Part shown: piece after piece, positions 33,513 to 40,586 of the stretch
How the letters are laid out: each line of letters opens with the position of its first letter
Numbering within the stretch: position 1 is the stretch's first letter
From: an uncultured Duncaniella sp.
Lineage (GTDB): Bacteria > Bacteroidota > Bacteroidia > Bacteroidales > Muribaculaceae
DNA length: 40,586 nucleotides
Direction: 5' to 3'
Assembly: GCA_910584825.1 (NCBI GenBank)
Contig: CAJUCI010000024.1
Span: 1-40,586 of the forward strand
The notes under the pieces: generated by a model
Seen by the model: the letters and a program-made list of their open reading frames with translations, nothing else
Databases searched by the model: none
What the model was told of the DNA's origin: nothing
Position numbers and translations under genes: made by a program

Positions 33513-35123
33513 TTATACCGGGCCGTAGGTTTTGCCCCAGGAGGCGCGGTCGAGGTTGCGGTAGGCGATGGCTTCGTAGATGTGGTCGGCGAGGATGGGG
33601 GAGGCGGAGGCTGCGGCAAGCGAGGCGGGGTCGGACGGGTCGAAGTCGGGACGCGAGGCGTAGTCGAGGTCGGCGATGGTGCGCGCTACCTTCAGTATGC
33701 GGTCATAGGCTCGCGCACTCATGTCGAGGCGCGTCATGGTGTCGCGCAGCAGCTGTATCCCCTCGCGGTCGGGCGAGGCATGGAGGGTGAGCAGACGGCG
33801 GTTCATCTGCGCGTTGCAGTGTATGTGACGCTCCGAGGCGTAGCGGTGGGCCTGAATCTTGCGCGCTTTCATCACGCGCTCGCGTATGTCGCGGCTGCTT
33901 TCGGCCGGGGCTTTGTCGATGAGGCTGTCAAATGACACGGGGAAAATTTCAACCTGCAGGTCTATGCGGTCAAGTAGCGGGCCCGAGATGCGGTTGAGGT
34001 ATTTCTGAACGGCTCCGGGGGTACAGGTGCACTCTTTGGTGGGGTGATTATAGTAGCCCCACGGGCAGGGGTTCATGCTCGCCACGAGCATAAAGCCCGC
34101 GGGGTAGTCGATGGAGTATTTGGCCCTGGCCACAGTGATATGCCTGTCCTCGAGGGGCTGACGCATCACTTCGAGCACCTGGCGCGAAAATTCGGGAAAC
34201 TCGTCCATAAACAGCACTCCGTTATGGGCAAGCGATATCTCGCCCGGCATGGGGTTAGAGCCGCCGCCAACAAGTGCCACCGGGCTGATGGTGTGGTGGG
34301 GTGAGCGATAGGGGCGGGCGGTCATGAGGCGCGAACCGCTTTTGAGCCGTCCGGCCACGGAATGGATTTTGGTGGTCTCGAGAGCCTCGGTCAGCGTCAG
34401 GGGCGGCAGGATGGTGGGCAGACGCTTGGCCATCATAGACTTGCCCGAACCGGGAGGGCCCACGAGGAGTATGTTGTGGCCTCCGGCACATGCCACCTCA
34501 AAGGCGCGCTTTACCCCCTCCTGCCCCTTGACCTCGGAGAAGTCACAATCAAACGACGCCGGTGTGGCGGCAAATTCCTCGCGGGTGTTTACCACTGTCG
34601 GCTCAAGCGTACATTTGCCCGTAAAGAAGTCGATGACCTCGGCGAGCGAGCTCACGCCATACACGTCGAGGTTGTTGACCACGGCCCCCTCGGTGACATT
34701 GGCTCGCGGCACAATCATGCCCTTGAATCCCAGTTCGCGTGCCTTGATGGCCATAGGCAGCACGCCGCGTATGGGCAGCACCGAGCCGTCAAGCGAAAGC
34801 TCGCCCATAATCAGATAGCTCTCAAGCGAGTGCACGCATTTGATTTGCTCGGTGGCGGCAAGTATGCCGAGGGCTATGGGCAGGTCATAGGCCGCTCCCT
34901 CCTTGCGCACATCGGCGGGAGAGAGGTTGACCACGACCCTGCGTCGCGGCCACGAGAGTCCGCACTGCATCAAGGCTGACACCACGCGCTCGTGGCTCTC
35001 CTTGACAGCCGTGTCGGCCATGCCTACGAGCGAGAATGACACGCCCTTCTCGGCGGCTACTTCTATGGTAATCACTATGGCGTCGATTCCCTGCACCGCC
35101 GCGCCGAAAGTCTTGATGAGCAT
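33513..35123 (-). CDS. comM: YifB family Mg chelatase-like AAA ATPase (ComM)
   Basis: A 536-residue ComM/YifB helicase, known in Vibrio to drive branch migration during natural transformation. The N-terminal Lon-protease-like domain (about 1-170, VNLSPADVRKEGAAYDLPIALG) is followed by the AAA+ module with Walker A VGPPGSGKS (221-229), GGGSNPMPGEISLAHNGVLF and the ASMNPCP segment, and the C-terminal MgChl domain (about 420-520, with SARAYDRILKVARTIADL). In the zinc-ribbon-like insert the motif reads CPWG where CPCG is usual, so one cysteine may be missing. It follows mfd by about 105 nt on the same strand and precedes the RAYT gene. Confidence 0.93.
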   Translation of the reverse strand: MLIKTFGAAVQGIDAIVITIEVAAEKGVSFSLVGMADTAVKESHERVVSALMQCGLSWPRRRVVVNLSPADVRKEGAAYDLPIALGILAATEQIKCVHSLESYLIMGELSLDGSVLPIRGVLPMAIKARELGFKGMIVPRANVTEGAVVNNLDVYGVSSLAEVIDFFTGKCTLEPTVVNTREEFAATPASFDCDFSEVKGQEGVKRAFEVACAGGHNILLVGPPGSGKSMMAKRLPTILPPLTLTEALETTKIHSVAGRLKSGSRLMTARPYRSPHHTISPVALVGGGSNPMPGEISLAHNGVLFMDEFPEFSRQVLEVMRQPLEDRHITVARAKYSIDYPAGFMLVASMNPCPWGYYNHPTKECTCTPGAVQKYLNRISGPLLDRIDLQVEIFPVSFDSLIDKAPAESSRDIRERVMKARKIQAHRYASERHIHCNAQMNRRLLTLHASPDREGIQLLRDTMTRLDMSARAYDRILKVARTIADLDYASRPDFDPSDPASLAAASASPILADHIYEAIAYRNLDRASWGKTYGPV

Positions 35124-35228
35124 TAGATAGGATGTAGTTGGGCGACCGCCGGTCAGGGCTGTCGCACAGTGTTGTAGTTCTTCTATTAGTCACGAATGTC
35201 GGCCCTGGGCAGAGCCGGGGGGAGAGGG

Positions 35229-38200
35229 TCACCTGTCATCTTCGCCGATTACCTCCTGGAGGATGGCTACAGCGGTCTCGACAGTGGGAACGTTGAGGAA
35301 TGCAAACGAGCGGCGGCCATTGTTATCGCGTATCTGCACACGGCGCGGATGGGATGTGAGATAGCCCACGAGGCGGCCGAACATGTCGCTATTATAGTAG
35401 GCCTTGTTGGAGTCGTCGACAAAGTAGGTGTACATCTTGTCCTGCTTGAGTGCCACCTTCTCGATGCCGAGACGGCGGGCCAGGCGGCGCAGTCGGGGGA
35501 TGCGCAGAAGCTCTAGCGTGACGCCGGGGATGGCTCCGAAGCGGTCGGTCAGGCGTGAGCGGAACGCCAGGAGGTCGCTCTCGCGCTCGATGCCGTCCAG
35601 CTCCTGATAGAGCGAGATGCGCTCGCTCTCGGTGGGCACATATTCGGCGGGCAGAAGCAGCTCCATGTCGCTCTCTATCACGCAGTCGGCCACAAACTCC
35701 TCCACGGCACTGTCGAGGGTCTCAGCCTTGTCGAGGTCGGCAAACTCCTGGGTGCGCAGCTCGGTAACGGCCTCCTTGAGTATCTTCTGGTAGGTCTCGT
35801 AGCCGAGGTCAGCGATAAATCCGCTCTGCTCCGCGCCGAGCAGATTGCCCGCACCGCGTATGTCGAGGTCCTGCATGGCAATGTGTATGCCGCTGCCCAG
35901 TTCGCTGAAACTCTCTATGGCCTGCAGACGGCGGCGCGCTATGGGGGTGAGCGGTATGTGGGGCGGCACGAGCAGATAGCAGAACGCCTTGCGGTTGCTG
36001 CGTCCTACGCGCCCGCGCAGCTGATGCAGCTCGGAGAGACCGAAGTTTTGGGCGTTGTTGACGATGATGGTGTTGACATTGGGCATGTCTATGCCGCTCT
36101 CGATGATGGTGGTGGCTATGAGCACGTCATAGTCATGGTTGGCGAAGTCGATGATGGCCTTCTCCAGTTTCTCGGGGGGCATCTGGCCGTGGCCCACGAT
36201 GACGCGGGCGTCGGGCACGAGACGCTTCACCTGTGCCTCGAGGTCGTAAAGCCCCTCGATGCGGTTGTTGACGATGAACACCTGGCCGTTGCGCGACAGC
36301 TCGAAATTGACAGCCTCGCTGATGATGTCGTCACCTCCGGCGTTGACCGAGGTGATGATGGGGTAGCGGTTTGGCGGCGGGGTGTTGATGGCCGAGAGGT
36401 CGCGCGCGCCCATGAGCGAGAACTGGAGGGTGCGCGGTATGGGGGTCGCGCTCATGGTGAGGGTGTCGACGTTGACCTTCATCTGCTTGAGTTTCTCCTT
36501 GACGGCCACGCCGAATTTCTGCTCCTCGTCGATGATGAGCAGGCCGAGGTCCTTGAACTTCACCTCCTTGCCTATAATCTTGTGCGTGCCGATGAGGATG
36601 TCAATCTTCCCCTCGGCGAGGTCGCGGACTATCTCTTTGACCTGCTTGGCCGTGCGGGCGCGCGAGAGGTATTCGACACGGACGGGAAGCTCCTTGAGTC
36701 GCTCGGAGAATGTGCGGAAATGCTGGTAGGCGAGCACTGTCGTAGGCACGAGCACGGCGGTCTGCTTGCCGTCGACCGCGGCCTTGAATGCTGCGCGGAT
36801 GGCCACCTCGGTCTTGCCGAAGCCTACGTCGCCGCATATCAGGCGGTCCATAGGCTTGGGGCTCTCCATGTCGGCCTTGACGGCCTTGGTGGCGGTGAGC
36901 TGGTCGGGGGTGTCCTCATAGATGAACGATGCCTCCAGCTCCTGCTGCAGGTAGCCGTCGGGGGCGAATGCGTGGCCCTTCTCCTCCTTGCGGGCGGCAT
37001 AGAGGCGTATGAGGTCGCGGGCTATATCCTTGAGTTTGCTTTTGGTGCGCTCCTTGAGCTTGTTCCACGCGCCGGTGCCGAGCTTGTTGATTTTAGGCGG
37101 TACGCCCTCCTTGCCCCGGTATTTGGCGAGTTTGTGCAGGGCGTGTATCGACACGAAGATTATGTCATCGTTGGCATAGATGAGCTTTATCATCTCCTGA
37201 GTGCGCCCGTTGACCTCGGTGCGGAGCAGACCGGCGAATTTGCCTACGCCGTGGTCGACATGCACGATGAAGTCGCCCGGCTCGATGGCACTCAGCTCCT
37301 TGAGCGACAGTGCGAGCTTGCCCGAGCGTGCGCGGTCGCTCTTGAGTGTGTATTTGTGGAAGCGGTCAAATATCTGATGGTCGGTGAACACGCACATCTT
37401 CAGCCCCTTGTCGCTGAATCCCTCGTGGATGGTTGGGATTACGGGGGCAAAGGTTATGTCGTTGCCTCGGTCGGCAAAGATGGCCTTGAGGCGTTCTATC
37501 TGCTTGTCGCTGTCGCTGAGGATGTATATGGTGTAGCCGTCGCTCAGGAATGTCGTGAATGAATCGGCTATGAGGTCGAAATTCTTGTGGTAGATAATCT
37601 GTGGCGAGCAGTCGAAGTCGATGCTTGCCCCGGCACGTGAGTCGGGCTGTGCGCCCGATGTGAAACGCAGCTGGCGGAATGTGGCAAACTTACGGTCAAA
37701 GTCGTCGCCGTCAATCACCATAGTCATCGCCGACGAGTCGCCCTCGCCCGCAATCATCGCGCTCTGCGAGAACTCCTCCTGCCCGATGGCGCGGATGCGG
37801 CTGACGGTGTAGTCGGCATCGCGCACCACAAAGAGCGTCGAGGGGTCAACATAGTCGAGCAGCGACTGTCCCGAGCTGTTTTCCGAGGCCACGCCCGAGG
37901 TGATGGACAGCTCCTTGAGCTTCTGCTCCGAGAGCTGTGTCTCGATATTGAAGAGGCGTATCGAGTCAATCTCGTCACCGAAGAAGTCGATACGCAGAGG
38001 CAGTTCGTTGCTGTAGCCGAAGATGTCAAGGATGGAGCCGCGCGAGGCAAACTGCCCCGGCTCATATACATAGTCGACTTCGGAAAATCCGTTATCGCGC
38101 AGCCATCGTATTATTTTTACAAGGTCATGCTCCTCACCCGTGACCAGGTGGATTGTGTGGTCGTCGATGGTCTGCCTTGACGCCACCTTCTCGGCCAGTG

Positions 38201-38576
38201 CCTCGGGGTAGGTCACTACGTACTGAGGGGCCGAGGGGGTGTGCCAGCGGTTGAGGGCCTCGGTGCGGAGTATCTGCGAGGGCGGGTCGACCTGTCCGTA
38301 TTTGATGTCGCGCTTGTAGCCTGACGGGAACATGGCTACCTTCTCTTCGCCGAGTATGCGCGTCAGGTCATGATAGATGTATCCCGCGTCGTCGAGCGAG
38401 TCGGCGACGACCACGGTTGGCACCTTGCGCGGGGCAAGCGCGCCGAGCATCATCGCCGGAGCCGAACCGGCGAGATTGTAGACCGATATGACGCGTGTGC
38501 GGCTGCCGATGGCCTTTTTCAGGGCCTGGCCGCGTGGCGAGGAGAGGAATTTGTCACTTAGTTCCTGCAGGGTCAT
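35229..38576 (-). CDS. mfd: Transcription-repair coupling factor Mfd
   Basis: A 1115-residue Mfd, which removes RNA polymerase stalled at DNA lesions and recruits UvrA. The N-terminal UvrB-like region (about 20-330), the RNA polymerase-interacting domain (about 425-510: IEPGDFIVHVDHGVGKFAGL), the translocase motor with Walker A CGDVGFGKTE, DEEQ in LIIDEEQKFGV and QLRGRVGRSNRKAFCYLL, and the C-terminal TRCF/D7 domain (about 970-1070: LPAEYVPTESERISLYQEL) are all present. Length is normal. It starts 31 nt after the S41 protease gene stop, so they probably share a transcript. Confidence 0.97.
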   Translation of the reverse strand: MTLQELSDKFLSSPRGQALKKAIGSRTRVISVYNLAGSAPAMMLGALAPRKVPTVVVADSLDDAGYIYHDLTRILGEEKVAMFPSGYKRDIKYGQVDPPSQILRTEALNRWHTPSAPQYVVTYPEALAEKVASRQTIDDHTIHLVTGEEHDLVKIIRWLRDNGFSEVDYVYEPGQFASRGSILDIFGYSNELPLRIDFFGDEIDSIRLFNIETQLSEQKLKELSITSGVASENSSGQSLLDYVDPSTLFVVRDADYTVSRIRAIGQEEFSQSAMIAGEGDSSAMTMVIDGDDFDRKFATFRQLRFTSGAQPDSRAGASIDFDCSPQIIYHKNFDLIADSFTTFLSDGYTIYILSDSDKQIERLKAIFADRGNDITFAPVIPTIHEGFSDKGLKMCVFTDHQIFDRFHKYTLKSDRARSGKLALSLKELSAIEPGDFIVHVDHGVGKFAGLLRTEVNGRTQEMIKLIYANDDIIFVSIHALHKLAKYRGKEGVPPKINKLGTGAWNKLKERTKSKLKDIARDLIRLYAARKEEKGHAFAPDGYLQQELEASFIYEDTPDQLTATKAVKADMESPKPMDRLICGDVGFGKTEVAIRAAFKAAVDGKQTAVLVPTTVLAYQHFRTFSERLKELPVRVEYLSRARTAKQVKEIVRDLAEGKIDILIGTHKIIGKEVKFKDLGLLIIDEEQKFGVAVKEKLKQMKVNVDTLTMSATPIPRTLQFSLMGARDLSAINTPPPNRYPIITSVNAGGDDIISEAVNFELSRNGQVFIVNNRIEGLYDLEAQVKRLVPDARVIVGHGQMPPEKLEKAIIDFANHDYDVLIATTIIESGIDMPNVNTIIVNNAQNFGLSELHQLRGRVGRSNRKAFCYLLVPPHIPLTPIARRRLQAIESFSELGSGIHIAMQDLDIRGAGNLLGAEQSGFIADLGYETYQKILKEAVTELRTQEFADLDKAETLDSAVEEFVADCVIESDMELLLPAEYVPTESERISLYQELDGIERESDLLAFRSRLTDRFGAIPGVTLELLRIPRLRRLARRLGIEKVALKQDKMYTYFVDDSNKAYYNSDMFGRLVGYLTSHPRRVQIRDNNGRRSFAFLNVPTVETAVAILQEVIGEDDR

Positions 38577-38607
38577 GATATGGATTGGCTGTCCTCTTCT
38601 TTGGGGA

Positions 38608-40248
38608 TTATTTCAGTATCTCGGCATAGCGCGGGGTGGTGAGCACGGTGAGGGCCGAGTCGATGGTGCGGTCGTCGCGGAGCGAGTTGATGATTTCGCC
38701 CTTCTGATGATAGTAGCGGCTCACGATTTCGCCTGCGAGATAGGGGGATATGTTCTTGCGGTTGATGTCAAGGTCGCGGTTGAGGTCGTGCTTGAGCATT
38801 CCCGCCAGGATGTCAAACTGGGCAGATGTCGAGTCGTTCATGTACCCTTCGGCCTCGGCAATCTTGCGGAGCTGGTCTACGGCATTCTCACACACCTTGT
38901 CATAGTTGAAACGTGCGGGGTCGATTGATTTCTTGAACTCCTCATAGATGGTGTCGGTGATGACAAACTCCTCGGGTGAGGGGATGGATGTGTGGGTGGC
39001 GGCATAGCGGTTGGCGAAATCAAACGCCCAGTTGTCGCGCACCACGTTGTAGGTCAGACGGTTTACGTCGGGATACTCGATGGTGATGTCAGGGGTGATG
39101 CCTCCGCCGTCACGCACCTCGCGGCCTCCGGCTGTGTGGAACACTGTGGTCAGCGAGTCGGGTATGCGCGCTACTGAGCCGTCGGGGTTGCGGTGTGAAT
39201 AGTCGATGGCCTGGATGAGTCGGCCCGAGGGGATGTAGTATTTCGCGATTGTGACCTTGAGCAGTCCGTCATAGGGGAGCTGTCGGGTAGACTGCACGAG
39301 ACCCTTGCCGAACGAGCGGTTGCCGATGACCACGCCGCGGTCGAGGTCCTGTATGGCCCCGGTGACAATCTCCGATGCCGATGCCGACGCGCCGTCGATG
39401 AGCACGGCGAGGGGTATCTTTGTGTCGACGGGCTGGACCGATGTTTTGTAGACCTTCTCGTTGAGCACGCCCTTGCCGCGAGTGCTCAGCACGGTGGTGC
39501 CCTTGGGGAGGAAGAGGCCGAGTATCTGCACCGCGCTCTCCACGAGTCCGCCGCCGTTGCCGCGCAGGTCGAGCACTATCCCCTTCGCACCCTCCTTGAT
39601 GAGCCTCTCGAGCGCGTCGCGCACCTCGGGATAGCTCTTTTCCGAGAATGTGTTCAGGCTGATATATCCGATGTTGTCGCGCAGCATCCCTGCGTAGGGC
39701 ACGGAGGGAATCTGTATCTTGGCACGCTTGATGTCAAACGACAGTATCGAGTCGCTCACGTAAGGACGGTTGACCATCACGCGCAGCATCGAGCCGTTAG
39801 TGCCCTTGAGGTGCTCGCTGACTTTGGCCGACGTCCATCCCTTGACTGAATCGTTGTCAATCATTACGATGACATCGCCGGGGCGGAGTCCGGCCTTATG
39901 TGCGGGGCTGCCCTCATATGGCTCGGAGATGATGACACCGCGCGGGGTCTCTTGTATCATCGAGCCGATGCCGCCATACTCGCCTGTTGTCATGGTGCGG
40001 AACTGCTCCTGGTCCTTGACTGGGATGTATTCGGTGTAGGGGTCGATGTCGTTGAGCATCGCGGCTATGGCAGTGTTGATTGACTTCTCGGCGTCGATTG
40101 AGTCGACGTAGAATGTCTGCAGCTCCTTGTAGAGGGCGTTGAATATATCGAGATTGCGTGATATGTCATTCTTTTTGCTCCGTGTGGCTGCCGAGGTGAG
40201 CACCGACAGCACGATGAGCGCGGCTGCGAAAAGTGTTATTTTCTTCAT
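38608..40248 (-). CDS. S41 family C-terminal processing peptidase
   Basis: A 546-residue protease. The signal peptide MKKITLFAAALIVLSVLTSA sends it to the periplasm. A PDZ domain (about 75-155: GVIISEPYEGSPAHKAGLRP) precedes the catalytic domain with the dyad Ser in GASASASEIVTGAI and Lys in NRSFGKGLVQS. The C-terminal part (about 370-545) is helical and typical of Bacteroidetes homologues. It resembles Prc/CtpA, cutting C-termini of envelope proteins. I use ATG 40248, giving the signal peptide directly; the frame is open 14 codons further to 40290. It heads an S41-mfd transcript. Confidence 0.92.
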   Translation of the reverse strand: MKKITLFAAALIVLSVLTSAATRSKKNDISRNLDIFNALYKELQTFYVDSIDAEKSINTAIAAMLNDIDPYTEYIPVKDQEQFRTMTTGEYGGIGSMIQETPRGVIISEPYEGSPAHKAGLRPGDVIVMIDNDSVKGWTSAKVSEHLKGTNGSMLRVMVNRPYVSDSILSFDIKRAKIQIPSVPYAGMLRDNIGYISLNTFSEKSYPEVRDALERLIKEGAKGIVLDLRGNGGGLVESAVQILGLFLPKGTTVLSTRGKGVLNEKVYKTSVQPVDTKIPLAVLIDGASASASEIVTGAIQDLDRGVVIGNRSFGKGLVQSTRQLPYDGLLKVTIAKYYIPSGRLIQAIDYSHRNPDGSVARIPDSLTTVFHTAGGREVRDGGGITPDITIEYPDVNRLTYNVVRDNWAFDFANRYAATHTSIPSPEEFVITDTIYEEFKKSIDPARFNYDKVCENAVDQLRKIAEAEGYMNDSTSAQFDILAGMLKHDLNRDLDINRKNISPYLAGEIVSRYYHQKGEIINSLRDDRTIDSALTVLTTPRYAEILK

Positions 40249-40357
40249 AATAGTGAGATAGCGTTGAAACGTGGATGTAAAATTACTCATTTATTATAAC
40301 ACTTGAACAATCAAAAAGTCAAAAAATCACGATAATTTCTATTTTTTTTGCCAAAAG

Positions 40358-40389
40358 GTTGCACAGTTCAAAATTTAAATGTAATTTTG
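40358..40389 (+). promoter_or_regulatory. Promoter of the tRNA-Asn tandem
   Basis: GTTG (40358-40361), 20 nt, TAATTTTG (40382-40389). The -7 element is exact; the -33 has one change from TTTG. A TTTG at 40347-40350 lies too far. The first tRNA starts about 42 nt downstream, as for tRNA-Asp. Confidence 0.65.
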
Positions 40390-40431
40390 CATCGCTAAAG
40401 TTAAGAGAGGTAAAGCCTCGCGACAAGCAAT

Positions 40432-40505
40432 GCTTCAGTAGCTCAGTTGGTTAGAGCACCTGACTGTTAATCAGGGGGTCGTTGGTTCAAGCCCATCCTG
40501 AAGCG
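40432..40505 (+). tRNA. tRNA-Asn (GTT), first copy
   Basis: A complete 74-nt cloverleaf. The acceptor stem pairs GCTTCAG with CTGAAGC; the anticodon loop CTGTTAA has GTT. The T stem GTTGG/CCATC contains one U-U mismatch at its second pair, which is unusual but the loop TTCAAGC is normal. CCA is not encoded. Confidence 0.93.
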
Positions 40506-40533
40506 CGAAAAACATATTTTTAGACACAACCTT

Positions 40534-40586
40534 GCTTCAGTAGCTCAGTTGGTTAGAGCACCTGACTGTTAATCAGGGGGTCGTTG
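40534..40586 (+). tRNA. tRNA-Asn (GTT), second copy, cut by the window end
   Basis: The 53 visible bases are identical to the start of the preceding tRNA-Asn, including the GTT anticodon. The two genes are 28 nt apart and surely share the promoter at 40358-40389. The 3' end lies outside the window. Confidence 0.9.

Noticed and set aside
35883..37562. A 559-codon + strand open frame
   Set aside because: It lies entirely opposite mfd, and its residues are the usual His/Val/Leu-rich antisense pattern of a GC-rich gene.

Overview
The window looks like part of a Bacteroidales chromosome, most likely a Muribaculaceae-type gut anaerobe. The evidence is a set of Bacteroidetes-specific genes (gldE, gldD, porW/sprE, porX), a fused secDF, the DUF177-rpmF-fabH-era order, and promoters of the Bacteroidetes type (TTTG, about 20 nt, TAnnTTTG). 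The family assignment is inference from gene content and general GC richness; the order is much safer. The DNA is almost entirely housekeeping and cell-envelope genes. No gap between genes exceeds about 300 nt, and most gaps over 100 nt hold promoters, terminators or palindromic repeats, which are listed.

Region 1 (1-9.4 kb, + strand): gldE, gldD and a phosphopantetheinyl transferase form one tight operon. A stand-alone tRNA-Asp with its own promoter and terminator follows. Then come the type IX secretion genes porW/sprE and porX, a PDDEXK nuclease gene of visibly different base composition, and tsaE.

Region 2 (9.4-16.4 kb, +): birA, xseA (no xseB beside it), then a chain of lipoprotein, YfhO-type membrane protein, a shrunken methyltransferase-like protein and xerD, the last three overlapping at start/stop codons.

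Region 3 (16.5-19.6 kb, +): a canonical promoter with an upstream 14-bp palindrome drives DUF177, rpmF and fabH; era follows after a terminator. A near-perfect 48-bp inverted repeat and a bidirectional terminator separate era from the convergent secDF.

Region 4 (19.8-30.9 kb, mostly -): secDF, riboflavin synthase, a divergent cobalamin adenosyltransferase (+), then sufC-sufD-sufS without sufB, an S24/LexA-like repressor, gpmA, tRNA-Pro and a WYL regulator. The suf gaps are filled with AT-rich palindromic repeats.

Region 5 (31-40.6 kb): guanine deaminase (+), then on the - strand a REP-associated tyrosine transposase (RAYT) with an extra C-terminal domain and an inverted pair of REP-like palindromes upstream, comM/yifB, mfd and an S41 protease. 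The window ends in two tandem tRNA-Asn genes, the second cut by the window edge.

The most promising unusual element is the RAYT with its own inverted REP-like pair and C-terminal domain. Next are the two intergenic long-hairpin elements built from 9-nt GACA-type units, the nuclease gene lying between porX and tsaE, and the suf operon that lacks sufB.
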